This document shows positions 56,059-64,000 of a DNA stretch of 64,000 nt, in pieces. The stretch comes from Jeotgalibaca dankookensis (lineage in GTDB: Bacteria > Bacillota > Bacilli > Lactobacillales > Aerococcaceae). The stretch is from assembly GCF_002005405.1 (NCBI RefSeq), contig NZ_CP019728.1, positions 1,488,001 through 1,552,000 on the forward strand, given 5' to 3'. The notes beneath the pieces are model-generated. The model made no database searches, had not been told where the DNA came from, and saw nothing but the letters and a program-made list of their open reading frames with translations. The translations under genes were made by a program, and so were the position numbers. Positions within the stretch are counted from its first letter, which is position 1; each line of letters opens with the position of its first letter.

Positions 56059-56067
56059 TGCTATTAT
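56059..56067 (+). promoter_or_regulatory. Extended -10 of the rpiR gene
   Basis: TGCTATTAT overlaps the only upstream in-frame ATG of the regulator gene, implying that transcription starts after that ATG. Confidence 0.45.
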
Positions 56068-56968
56068 GGTTGTAAATGAGGTGATTACGATATCTGGAAA
56101 CTATATAAAAAAGATTTTGAAACCACATATGAATAGTTTTTCTGCAACGGAGTTGAATATAGCAGAATATTTTGTTGTTTTAGGTATGGATTTAGTAAAT
56201 AAAACTTTAGCCAATCTTTCGGAAGAAACAAGTTATTCAGAAGCGACTATTTTTAAATTTGTAAAAAAATTAGGTTTTAAAGGGTTTCAAGATTTTAAAA
56301 TCAGTGTGGCTTCGAACTATCATATCAATGAAGAGCGTTCTCACCAGCTTGCTGTATTTACCGATATTTCTTCTTCAGATAAGCCCATTGACATTTCAAA
56401 TAAAGTGATTCATTCTTCTCAAATTATGCTAGAAAGTCTGGTTGCTAGTCTAACCAATGAGGTTTTACAAAAAGCATTGGATCTAATTACGCAGTCAAAA
56501 GGACTTCATTTCTTTGGGATCGGTGCTTCTTCAGTTATTGCATTAGATACTTATCAGAAATTTTTGAGAACGAGTATTCCTGTTCATTATGTTGCTGATT
56601 ATCATATGCAATTAATGCATGTTTCTAAGTTGACAGAAGATGACTGTGTTTTTCTTTTTTCTCATTCAGGAAAAACTGTTGAAACCATTCGTCTTGCTGA
56701 AGTAGCAAAGCAATGTCACGCTAAAATTATTTATTTAACTGGTAATCCTGCAGGAAGAATCAATGTATTAAGCGATGTTAGTATTGTCGTTGAAACAGAA
56801 GAATCTGTCTTTCAATCAGAGGCTTTAGCTGCTCGTATCCTTTACTTAACAATTGTGGATATTATTTATTTATCCTATCTTTATAAGGATGAAAACAAAA
56901 ATATTCATTCTATTGATACAATTCGTCAAATTTTATCAACCACTAAAGAAAAGGATGAGAAGGTATGA
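56066..56968 (+). CDS. RpiR-family transcriptional regulator
   Basis: Sugar-phosphate-responsive regulator with an N-terminal HTH_6 domain (SATELNIAEYFVVLG, NLSEETSYSEATIFKFVKKLGFKG) and a C-terminal SIS domain (LHFFGIGASSVIALDTYQ, VFLFSHSGKTVETIRLAEVA). It is divergent from the PTS operon and very likely controls it in response to the imported phosphorylated compound. The start is unclear. The ATG at 56066 has no ribosome binding site and overlaps a -10-like sequence, whereas GAGGTG at 56078-56083 lies six bases before ATA at 56090. The HAD gene follows with a four-base overlap. Confidence 0.88.
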   Translation: MVVNEVITISGNYIKKILKPHMNSFSATELNIAEYFVVLGMDLVNKTLANLSEETSYSEATIFKFVKKLGFKGFQDFKISVASNYHINEERSHQLAVFTDISSSDKPIDISNKVIHSSQIMLESLVASLTNEVLQKALDLITQSKGLHFFGIGASSVIALDTYQKFLRTSIPVHYVADYHMQLMHVSKLTEDDCVFLFSHSGKTVETIRLAEVAKQCHAKIIYLTGNPAGRINVLSDVSIVVETEESVFQSEALAARILYLTIVDIIYLSYLYKDENKNIHSIDTIRQILSTTKEKDEKV

Positions 56969-57855
56969 CAATTAAAGCAATCGTATGCGATATGGATGGT
57001 ACCTTATTAACGGCTGACCACCAAATTAGTAAAGAGAGCCAGTCCTTACTCGTAAAACTTCAAGAAAAAGGCATCACCTTGATTTTGGCTAGCGGAAGAA
57101 GTTATTTGCGTTTAATGCCTGATGCTTTAACTTTAAAAATGGATCGCTATCAGGGCTATCTTATTGATGTAAACGGAAGTTCCATTTATCATTTTGATAC
57201 AAAAAACCGAGAGAGATTGGGCGTAATGGACGCAGAGGATATTAAACGTGTAACCGACGCCTTTCGTGTTTTTAATGTAGAGATACAGTTCTCCCAAGAT
57301 GCTGCTATTCACACGTATCTCCCAGAATCTCTTTATGCATTAAAAAAACGCATCCGCGGTGAAATGAAATTACCAGAAGATTATCCGTGGGCAAGCGGCA
57401 TGCATGGATGGCTATGTGATATACGTGATGGTTACCCTGAACAAACCTTAATGCTTGATTTAGCTGAGGCACCTTCTATTTGTAATAAAATTACCATCGC
57501 CCAAGATCCACATTTTATGGCTTTTATCGCCCAATCTTTAACAAATATTGGTCTTGAAAAAGATTATGAATTTGTTTTTTCAGATGAACGAAAACTTGAA
57601 ATTACAAAAAAAGGCGTTAATAAAGGGGTCGCGCTTGATCAATTACTAAACAAATTGAAAATTTCCCAAGATGAAGTCGTTGTTTTTGGCGATAGTGAGA
57701 ATGACATCTCAATGTTAGCTAATAAACCTTATTCCTTTGCTATGGCCAATGCTTTACCAAAAGCTAAAAGTTATTCTACTTATGAAACTTTTTCTAATGA
57801 TGAGAATGGTGTCTATCATGGGTTAAAAAAACTAATGGATGAAGGAATCATTTAA
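56965..57855 (+). CDS. Cof-type HAD phosphatase
   Basis: Haloacid dehalogenase superfamily hydrolase (type IIB cap) of 296 residues. Motif I is VCDMDGTLLTADHQIS, motif II LILASGRS, motif III Lys in EITKKGVNKGVALDQLL and motif IV VVFGDSENDISML. Relatives dephosphorylate sugar phosphates or flavin. Co-transcription with the regulator of a PTS operon suggests that it acts on the phosphorylated sugar acid or limits its toxicity (inference). It ends at a strong terminator. Confidence 0.9.
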   Translation: MTIKAIVCDMDGTLLTADHQISKESQSLLVKLQEKGITLILASGRSYLRLMPDALTLKMDRYQGYLIDVNGSSIYHFDTKNRERLGVMDAEDIKRVTDAFRVFNVEIQFSQDAAIHTYLPESLYALKKRIRGEMKLPEDYPWASGMHGWLCDIRDGYPEQTLMLDLAEAPSICNKITIAQDPHFMAFIAQSLTNIGLEKDYEFVFSDERKLEITKKGVNKGVALDQLLNKLKISQDEVVVFGDSENDISMLANKPYSFAMANALPKAKSYSTYETFSNDENGVYHGLKKLMDEGII

Positions 57856-57901
57856 CAAATAAAGATCAGGAGCAATTACGCTTCCTGATCTTTATTTGTT
57901 T
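57854..57901. terminator. Bidirectional terminator between the HAD and ABC genes
   Basis: AACAAATAAAGATCAGGAgC and GctTCCTGATCTTTATTTGTT form a stem of about 18 pairs. It covers both convergent stop codons. Confidence 0.9.
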
Positions 57902-58562
57902 CTTTTAAGGTACCATCTTTCATGATATACACGCGGTCGCAATAAGAAATCAAGCGTTCATCATGCGTCACCATAATAGTTGCTTTTTGTTGGTTTTTTG
58001 TTTCCCGAGCTAATATTTCAACTACTTCAAAAGCACGATCTGTATCTAAACTGGCTGTTGGTTCATCAGCTAGAATAACGGATGGATTATGGAAGAGTGC
58101 TCTGGCAATCGCAACTCGCTGACGTTGCCCACCTGATAAGTCACTCGGATATTTATTTTTTAAATCGGATATACCTAATTCTTCAAACAAGGATTCGGCT
58201 CTTTCTTTTTCATACTTTGAACGGGTTACTTTATTCACTAACTTCATTTGGTTTTCAACTGTTAAAAAAGGAACTAGGTTTGAAGCTTGTAAAATAAATC
58301 CAATTTCATCAAAACGTAATTTCGTACGTGCTTTACTAGAAACCTCACTGAACTTCTCTTCACGAATCATCACTTTACCTTCGCTTGGAGTTTGCAAGCC
58401 ACCAATTATTGTCAGAAGTGTACTTTTTCCGGAGCCACTTGGTCCAATAATAGCTACGAATTCGCCTGCTTTTACGTGGAAGTTTGTTGGTTTTAGTGCT
58501 TCAATGACGGTGTTTCCATCGTTAAACTTTTTGGAAACATTAACTGCCTCGATTAAATTCAT
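57876..58562 (-). CDS. ABC transporter ATPase, MacB/LolD-type
   Basis: ATP-binding partner of the adjacent FtsX-like permease, 228 residues. Walker A is IGPSGSGKSTLLTIIGG, the signature DLSGGQRQRVAIARALFHNP and Walker B VILADEPTASLD. Such pairs export or extract peptides, lipids or heme, or serve as sensors of antimicrobial peptides. AGGAGG supports the ATG at 58562; another ATG two codons earlier is too close to the site. There is an 11-base gap to the permease gene. Confidence 0.92.
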   Translation of the reverse strand: MNLIEAVNVSKKFNDGNTVIEALKPTNFHVKAGEFVAIIGPSGSGKSTLLTIIGGLQTPSEGKVMIREEKFSEVSSKARTKLRFDEIGFILQASNLVPFLTVENQMKLVNKVTRSKYEKERAESLFEELGISDLKNKYPSDLSGGQRQRVAIARALFHNPSVILADEPTASLDTDRAFEVVEILARETKNQQKATIMVTHDERLISYCDRVYIMKDGTLKETNKDQEA

Positions 58563-58573
58563 ATTCATTCCTC

Positions 58574-59659
58574 CTATCCCATCGCTTCTAACGGATCAAT
58601 TTTGGCGACTGTTCGTACCGAAAAGAACGCCCCTGTAATCGCAAACAAAATTAATAGTCCGGTTATAGCAACCAGGAAAAGGCTATTTGATTGGAAGGGA
58701 ACGACTGCTGGTAGAAACAAAGCCGTTAACAAGGTCAAGGCCAAGCCAATACCTACTCCAATTACAGCTAGTATAAAGGTTTGCGCCACAACTGATTTGG
58801 CAATATAACCGGTTGATATTCCCTGTGCTTTCATAATTCCAAACATACTTGATTTTTGAACCGTTAAAACATACATAAATATACCAATTACAACTGCTGC
58901 AATCACAATTAAAAAGCCAATCATTAAACCAAATGTTAAAACCTGAGCCGTATAGCCTGGAATTTTATTAATATAATCCCCAATACTATACAAACGTAAA
59001 TCCTCATTATGAACCTTAATAGCTTCTAAAGACTGGTCACGGACTACAATCGCACTAATCCGACCGGACTCACTCTCATCGATATTTTCGAAACGGATAT
59101 CTTGGTAAGTATTAACGGTTGTATAAAGGACGGGGCCAACACTGAATTGTGCATTGTCCGTGAAGCCGACGACTTCCACCGTTAAATCTGTCCCCGTTAA
59201 ACTGAGTTGGTCACCAATTTCGATTCTGTTCTCTTCTTTTAAACTAATGTCTGCGACGATTTCATAATCGTCACTGAAGGCGCGCCCTTCAATCACATTT
59301 GGCATAATAAATTCCTCTTTATTAATACCAAAGAATGTCACAGATATCTTTGACTCTTCACTTGTTTCGCCTTTTTTGCGAACAACATTAGGTGCTTGGC
59401 CTAACACTGCTACCTCTTCTGCGTCTATATCAGCAGCTAACCCCCTGCCCATCATAGACATCCCAATATTGGTATTCGATTCGTCTGTTAAGACAATTCC
59501 GCTAGCATCCCATTTATCTACACTGGTTTTGTTTGCCTGTGCTAAACCATTTGCCAAACCAACCAAAAAAAAGACTAAATAAGAAACTAAAACCATGACT
59601 CCAATGATTAACGCAAACCGGGTTTTTGAATGCTTAATCTCGTTCCAAGCTAAAAACAT
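58574..59659 (-). CDS. FtsX/MacB-family ABC permease
   Basis: Membrane subunit of 361 residues. One N-terminal helix (about 15-37), an extracytoplasmic MacB-like domain (about 45-225) and three C-terminal helices (about 235-355) with TVQKSSMFGIMKAQGIS, the FtsX family motif. Its ATPase is downstream. It resembles HrtB/DevC-type exporters; the substrate is unknown. No two-component system is adjacent. Confidence 0.9.
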   Translation of the reverse strand: MFLAWNEIKHSKTRFALIIGVMVLVSYLVFFLVGLANGLAQANKTSVDKWDASGIVLTDESNTNIGMSMMGRGLAADIDAEEVAVLGQAPNVVRKKGETSEESKISVTFFGINKEEFIMPNVIEGRAFSDDYEIVADISLKEENRIEIGDQLSLTGTDLTVEVVGFTDNAQFSVGPVLYTTVNTYQDIRFENIDESESGRISAIVVRDQSLEAIKVHNEDLRLYSIGDYINKIPGYTAQVLTFGLMIGFLIVIAAVVIGIFMYVLTVQKSSMFGIMKAQGISTGYIAKSVVAQTFILAVIGVGIGLALTLLTALFLPAVVPFQSNSLFLVAITGLLILFAITGAFFSVRTVAKIDPLEAMG

Positions 59660-59767
59660 ACTTTTACCTCTTAGTAACTGGGTTACTTCTTTCTCATTTT
59701 ATTTTGCAATAGAAATATCATAACATGGAAATAATATTCCCGTTTATCTTTTTGCTCACCATACACT

Positions 59768-59798
59768 AAAAAAGGAACATACCAATGATATGTTCCTT
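59768..59798. terminator. Terminator after the lipid kinase gene
   Basis: AAAAAAGGAACATA and TATGTTCCTT pair around CCAATGA; minus-strand T-run follows. It ends the Nudix-helicase-kinase unit. Confidence 0.82.
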
Positions 59799-59805
59799 CC
59801 TATTT

Positions 59806-60702
59806 TCATTGAGATTTTGGTACCAATACAGTGAGGTGATGCTCCAGAACAGAAACATCTATCGGTAAAGCGGGTCCTTCATCACCATCTACATTCGTTT
59901 TTAGCTCTGTTCCGTCTGTAAGAGCAAGATGTGCCTTTTCAAAAGCACGGTAAATAATCCGCTCATCTTCGGCTACTTGTCCTGAAAATATTTTTGGTAC
60001 TAAGCTCACTTTATCAATGATTTTATCACCCTTTAGCAGCATAAAATGGAGTCTCCCATCGTAAGCACTAGCTTCGGGTAAAACATTTTCAAATCCCCCT
60101 ATCGAGTTGGATAAAGACATCACCACGACCATTGATACTTCTTGAATGCTTTCACCGTCTATTTCGATATTGAAATCATACATTTTCTTCTCACCCAAAG
60201 CTTTTGCCCCTTCGATGAAATAAGCGAGCGGCCCCAGTTTGGTCTTTTCTTCAATATCAACCTGCTGAACCGCTCGGGGAACCTCCCCAATTCCAACGAT
60301 ATCGATGAAATAACGGTCATTAATTTTACCGATGTCCATTTTTTTCTCTACTGAATCTTTCAAATTCGCAATCGCTTCTTGCGGGTCCATTGAAATTCCT
60401 AATGAACGACCTAAATTGTTCACCGTACCCATTGGTATAAAACCAAAAACAGGCCGGTATTCCTGCTCTGCTAATCCGTTAACCGTTTCGTTGATCGTTC
60501 CATCTCCACCCATCGCAAACACTGCCGTTAAGCGATCTTGGGTCGCTTGCTTGGCAAAACGCGTCGCATCGCCCGCTTTTTCTGTATGCTTGACGGTCAC
60601 TTGATCGTACATTTCTGTTAAAGTAGCTTCCATATCTTTTGCATAATCTTTTGCCTTTTTATCTCCTGAAGTAGGGTTTACGATTAATAGTGCATGTGTC
60701 AT
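59806..60702 (-). CDS. Diacylglycerol/lipid kinase (DgkB/YegS/BmrU family)
   Basis: Soluble lipid kinase of 298 residues with LLIVNPTSGDKKAKDY at the N-terminus and the nucleotide-binding AVFAMGGDGTINETVNGL (about residues 59-76), then GFIPMGTVNNLGRSLGI. Members phosphorylate diacylglycerol released during lipoteichoic acid synthesis, or undecaprenol-like lipids. A GGAT site precedes the start. It follows the large helicase gene by 17 bases and may share its transcript, though its role looks unrelated. Confidence 0.9.
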   Translation of the reverse strand: MTHALLIVNPTSGDKKAKDYAKDMEATLTEMYDQVTVKHTEKAGDATRFAKQATQDRLTAVFAMGGDGTINETVNGLAEQEYRPVFGFIPMGTVNNLGRSLGISMDPQEAIANLKDSVEKKMDIGKINDRYFIDIVGIGEVPRAVQQVDIEEKTKLGPLAYFIEGAKALGEKKMYDFNIEIDGESIQEVSMVVVMSLSNSIGGFENVLPEASAYDGRLHFMLLKGDKIIDKVSLVPKIFSGQVAEDERIIYRAFEKAHLALTDGTELKTNVDGDEGPALPIDVSVLEHHLTVLVPKSQ

Positions 60703-60719
60703 CTGATTATCCTCGCTTT

Positions 60720-63587
60720 CTAAAAAGAAACATTTTCTGGTTCAAATTCTTGATACAGAGCAATCGGCATCTTATGATGCAATTTGTATTGAATCTCAAT
60801 AGGTTTTTCGTTTTGATGACTGATACCGTCTGCGGTGCCAATATAAGTATACCGCTGCGTAACATTATTAACCGTTTTGTACTTTCTAACAAACAGATGA
60901 ATCACTTTTTCATGTTCGCTATTCCTAGTTAACTCTTTCCCACGTTTTGAATGAATACGGGTCGCATTGGGGGTTTCCCATTGAAACTGGCTCTGTGATA
61001 TAAATTTATCTTTATAATTAATGTTGTCTTCAATATCTTCTTCTTTATGCAAGTCAACAAATAAGAAATAATGATTTCCATTTAATTCATTTTGTAGGGT
61101 ACTTCCTCTAAAAGCTGAATGAGTATTGCGATAATTAGCCATTAGCCCCACTTCTCTTTGCGTGTATTCACTATAGAGCTTGAGGAAAGGATAGCCTAGG
61201 TTCTGGTGTCCAAAAGCAAGTTGGTATCGTAATAAACCGTAATGAATTGCATCACTGATAAAATGTTTCTGCTCATGATTGGTTAAAGCAATTGATAAGT
61301 CTTTATGGAAAGTATAGCCGTCTTCAGAAATCTTCTCAATTATTTTTACTTCTTTTTGTTCCTTTTTATCTGCGTACTCAAAATTAAACGTTTCTAAGGC
61401 ATGATTGGTTGTATTTTTTTGGTCGCCATCCACATATTTAGCAACTTGTCTGTAAGCTTCAGCTTTTGTAAAAGTTTTTTGGCTAAGACAAATTTCTAAA
61501 ATTGCAAATTCATGTGGACGCTTTAGAGGAAGATAGCTGAGTAGTTTTGTGTATATGTCCATGAACTTTTTATCCGCCACTAGTGCTTGAATCTTTTCAT
61601 CTGTTTTTTCAACTATCTTTAGAAATTCAATATAATTATTAGATTTATTTTGCGATACAGATTTACTAAAGAATAAAATTGGATCCGGTGCTCCTTCAAG
61701 AGTTAAATAGTCCTGAAGGTGATAAGGCACCTTTCCACCCAAGGCATTTTTAAAGGTTTGGTAATCTTCTTTTAAATACTTAAAAGTATAAAAATTTTCA
61801 TTCTCTAATTGATTTAGAATTTGTTCTTTCGCTATTTTGTCCATACGAATATTGGACGGTCCTGGGATATTTCGAAAGTCTCGACGAACTGCATGGGTAA
61901 TTTCTTTCTTTGAAACAGAACGGGACCCATATAAGGCAATGGCAATTAAAAACGACTTGCTATAGTTCCCAATAAAATCTAATACCGTTAAAAACTCTTT
62001 ACGTTCAGCTATTCTTAACCCCCGTCCTATTTGTTGCGTAAATACAATGGGGGATTCGGTTGGCCGCAACATCAAAACTGTATTAACGCTCGGTATATCA
62101 ATTCCTTCATTAAAAATATCGACAGTAAAGATAACTTCAAGCTGAGCAGTTTCGCTTTCTAATAGACGAATTTGGCGTTGGCGTTCGTCTTGGGTATCTT
62201 CACCAGTTAAATAGCTACTTAAAATTCCACGTTTATTGAATTCAGCTGCCATAAATGCAGCATGCTTCTTAGTGATACAAAATCCTAATACACGTCTTTT
62301 AGAATCATCGTGCCCATAGAAACGCATTTTTTCTACAATAAAATCTACTCGACTAGAAATATTTAATTTTTCGGCAATTTCATCTGGTCTTAGGGTGTTA
62401 TCGCTCAGGTCAACATCACTTTGATCCGTTATACCGTAATAGTGAAACGGAACCAACAATCCTTCTTTTAAAGCTTCTCTTAAACGTACATCAACCGCTA
62501 AATTATTACCGAACAAATCAAAAACATTCCCTTCGTCACTCCGTTCTGGCGTTGCGGTCATACCAAGGAGAAAGTCTGGCTTAAAATAATCAATAACTTT
62601 TTGATAACTTGGACTAGTAGCGTGATGTGCTTCATCTATTACAATATAGTCAAATTCATCTCTTTCATATTGTTCATACTCACGAGACATGGTTTGAATG
62701 GTCGCAAACAAATAGTCAGCACCGTAACTTTTCTTATTCCCAGTTAATAATCCCATTTTATTCTTTGGAACAGCAACAACCTTTGCAAATGATTCAAGTG
62801 ATTTTTCAAGAATCGTTTCTCGGTGAACTAGAAAAAGCATCTTTTTTGGCTTAACTTGTTGAACATCAAAAGCTGCCATAAAGGTTTTACCTGTACCTGT
62901 TGCAGCTACCGCTATGGCACGGTCATTGCCATTCTCACGTAATAGGGCTAATTCTTGTATTGCCTTCGTCTGCATCACATTTGGTGTTAACCTTGGCATC
63001 AACGGGTAGGTAAAAAGCTGACGTGCGTTGAAGTCTGATGAATGGATGGTATCTTGATAACGTACTCCCTGATAATGACGTTCAAACTCCACCATGTAAT
63101 CTTCTGATGTCACAAGACTCTTTTCCCAGATATCGTGGAAGCTTCCTTTAAGATCGTTTAGAAACTCTTGATTTGATTCATCGTTTTTTGCAATGACTTG
63201 TAAATTCCATTCGATGTTACTCTTCAAGGCATAATTGGTTAAATTTGAAGATCCTATAATAATTTTATAAAAAGAATCATATTCAAATATATAAGCTTTT
63301 GGATGGAATCCTTGTGTTTTGGTTGCCAAAAACACACGGACATCTACTCCCGCAAACGCCTTTACTCTCCTAACTGCTTTAGGATCAGTAAAGTTTAAAT
63401 AGGTCCCAGTTATAAATTTTCCTTTAACCCCTTTTTCAGTAGCAATTTTAAAACTATCCAGTAATAGTTGAACGCCAGAATAGCTAATAAAAGCGATATT
63501 AAAATAGAACTGCCGGCACTCTGTTAAAGATTCTGTCAGTTCATCTAATAAATTTTTCTGACTGGTATTATTGACCAATGTATACAT
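60720..63587 (-). CDS. PLD nuclease-SF2 helicase-DUF3427 protein
   Basis: Large three-part protein of 955 residues. Residues 1-170 are a phospholipase D-like nuclease domain with the HxK motif in GFHPKAYIFEYDSFYKIIIG followed by SSNLTNYAL. Residues 200-560 are a superfamily 2 helicase: Walker A AVAATGTGKTFMAAFD, IDEAHHATSPSY (DEAH box), GMTATPERSDE and the C-terminal QQIGRGLRI motif VI. Residues 600-955 match the DUF3427 region (FLFVDLHKE, VHLF-type end). AGAGGG precedes the start. Proteins of this build are scattered in bacterial genomes and are suspected to act in defence or DNA/RNA processing. The upstream Nudix gene is 18 bases away. Confidence 0.88.
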   Translation of the reverse strand: MYTLVNNTSQKNLLDELTESLTECRQFYFNIAFISYSGVQLLLDSFKIATEKGVKGKFITGTYLNFTDPKAVRRVKAFAGVDVRVFLATKTQGFHPKAYIFEYDSFYKIIIGSSNLTNYALKSNIEWNLQVIAKNDESNQEFLNDLKGSFHDIWEKSLVTSEDYMVEFERHYQGVRYQDTIHSSDFNARQLFTYPLMPRLTPNVMQTKAIQELALLRENGNDRAIAVAATGTGKTFMAAFDVQQVKPKKMLFLVHRETILEKSLESFAKVVAVPKNKMGLLTGNKKSYGADYLFATIQTMSREYEQYERDEFDYIVIDEAHHATSPSYQKVIDYFKPDFLLGMTATPERSDEGNVFDLFGNNLAVDVRLREALKEGLLVPFHYYGITDQSDVDLSDNTLRPDEIAEKLNISSRVDFIVEKMRFYGHDDSKRRVLGFCITKKHAAFMAAEFNKRGILSSYLTGEDTQDERQRQIRLLESETAQLEVIFTVDIFNEGIDIPSVNTVLMLRPTESPIVFTQQIGRGLRIAERKEFLTVLDFIGNYSKSFLIAIALYGSRSVSKKEITHAVRRDFRNIPGPSNIRMDKIAKEQILNQLENENFYTFKYLKEDYQTFKNALGGKVPYHLQDYLTLEGAPDPILFFSKSVSQNKSNNYIEFLKIVEKTDEKIQALVADKKFMDIYTKLLSYLPLKRPHEFAILEICLSQKTFTKAEAYRQVAKYVDGDQKNTTNHALETFNFEYADKKEQKEVKIIEKISEDGYTFHKDLSIALTNHEQKHFISDAIHYGLLRYQLAFGHQNLGYPFLKLYSEYTQREVGLMANYRNTHSAFRGSTLQNELNGNHYFLFVDLHKEEDIEDNINYKDKFISQSQFQWETPNATRIHSKRGKELTRNSEHEKVIHLFVRKYKTVNNVTQRYTYIGTADGISHQNEKPIEIQYKLHHKMPIALYQEFEPENVSF

Positions 63588-63605
63588 AGACCGACCCTCT
63601 TTCTA

Positions 63606-64000
63606 TTAATCGTTTTTATTGACCAAAAGGTTAATGGTCGGAATATCCGCTGGTGCCCATTCTAGGAGCTCAAGCTTATCAACAGGAACCCATTTGACAG
63701 CAACGTGCTCTGTGAGGGTAGGCACCCCTTCTGTTAGCATACATTTGAATGTTGTTAAATGAACAAAAGCAAAATTATATTCATATTTTGTAGTCGTTAT
63801 TTTTTCTTTCACAACAATTTCACACAAAAGTTCTTCTCGAATCTCACGTTCAAGGGCTTCTTTTCCAGTTTCGCCTGGTTCAATTTTACCACCAGGAAAC
63901 TCCCACAAATAAGCTAAAGCTTTGCCAGGACCCCTTTGCGCACAAAGAATTTTCCCTTCTGATTCAATAACCGCTCCTACGACATGAATTTCTTTTTTCA
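63606..64000 (-). CDS. Nudix hydrolase, MutT-like, missing one base at the window edge
   Basis: Hydrolase of nucleoside diphosphate-linked compounds. The last two bases of the window, complemented, read TG, so the ATG start lies one base outside. The product (131 residues) begins MKKEIHVVGAVIESEGKILC and contains CAQRGPGKAL and the Nudix box GKIEPGETGKEALEREIREEL (GX5EX7REUXEEXGU pattern, with Leu-Cys replacing the last Gly-hydrophobic pair), within the WEFPGGKIEPGE region of MutT-type enzymes that clean up nucleotide triphosphates. It is joined to the PLD-helicase gene by an 18-base gap, suggesting they work together. Confidence 0.88.
   Translation of the reverse strand, partial: KKEIHVVGAVIESEGKILCAQRGPGKALAYLWEFPGGKIEPGETGKEALEREIREELLCEIVVKEKITTTKYEYNFAFVHLTTFKCMLTEGVPTLTEHVAVKWVPVDKLELLEWAPADIPTINLLVNKND

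Overview
The window reads as one contiguous chromosomal segment of a low-GC Gram-positive lactic acid bacterium (order Lactobacillales). A family such as Carnobacteriaceae is plausible, but the rank below order is inference. The evidence is L-lactate dehydrogenase, pervasive AAGGAGG ribosome binding sites, sigma-A promoters, a tyrosine T-box leader, Zur-box, PurBox and cre-like sites, and absence of the sporulation genes that sit between the same housekeeping genes in Bacillus. Most genes are on the minus strand. No gap between genes exceeds about 300 bases outside the insertion sequence. No rRNA, tRNA, tmRNA or CRISPR array was recognised.

Region 1 (1-28.2 kb, housekeeping). Read on the minus strand, this is the metG-to-ftsH block familiar from Bacillus subtilis: metG, tatD, rnmV, ksgA, veg, ispE, [insert], purR, glmU, prs, [ldh, opposite strand], pth, mfd, a MurJ/YabM-like flippase, a shortened mazG, rqcP (yabO), divIC, yabR, tilS, hpt, ftsH (cut by the window edge). 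The sporulation genes are missing. The inserts are a Zur-type zinc ABC transporter (adcABC) and a peptide module (PepD, PepT and a YfcC-type carrier).

Region 2 (28.2-45.3 kb, mixed cell envelope and transport). It holds an NlpC/P60 cell wall hydrolase, T-box-controlled tyrS with a GNAT gene, a SpxH/FrnE-like DsbA-family protein preceded by an unlisted 50-residue CX6C mini-protein, a flavodoxin-fold oxidoreductase, a KDPG/KHG aldolase, a heterodimeric multidrug-type ABC exporter, pgsA, a NatAB-type ABC exporter, yidD, a Na/Pi cotransporter, and an aminotransferase with an Lrp-type regulator.

Region 3 (45.4-57.9 kb, accessory). A carbamate kinase is followed by a DUF2877 (AllH-like) gene whose start has been replaced by an IS1182-family element. 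The transposase frame has no stop and runs in frame into DUF2877. On the other side of the IS is a mannose-family PTS operon: 2-hydroxyacid dehydrogenase, GldA-like dehydrogenase, EIIC, EIID, EIIB, an unusual membrane protein resembling a degenerate M28 peptidase, EIIA, and mannonate dehydratase UxuA. It is preceded by a promoter and cre-like site, and is divergent from an RpiR regulator and a Cof-type HAD phosphatase. The operon probably takes up and degrades a sugar acid or related compound through D-mannonate and 2-keto-3-deoxygluconate; the substrate is unknown.

Region 4 (57.9-64 kb). An ABC/FtsX exporter pair, a diacylglycerol-kinase-family lipid kinase, a large PLD nuclease-SF2 helicase-DUF3427 protein and a Nudix hydrolase that begins one base beyond the window. 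The last two form a compact nuclease/helicase/Nudix module and are the best candidate here for a genome-defence or nucleic-acid-processing system. That role is inference.
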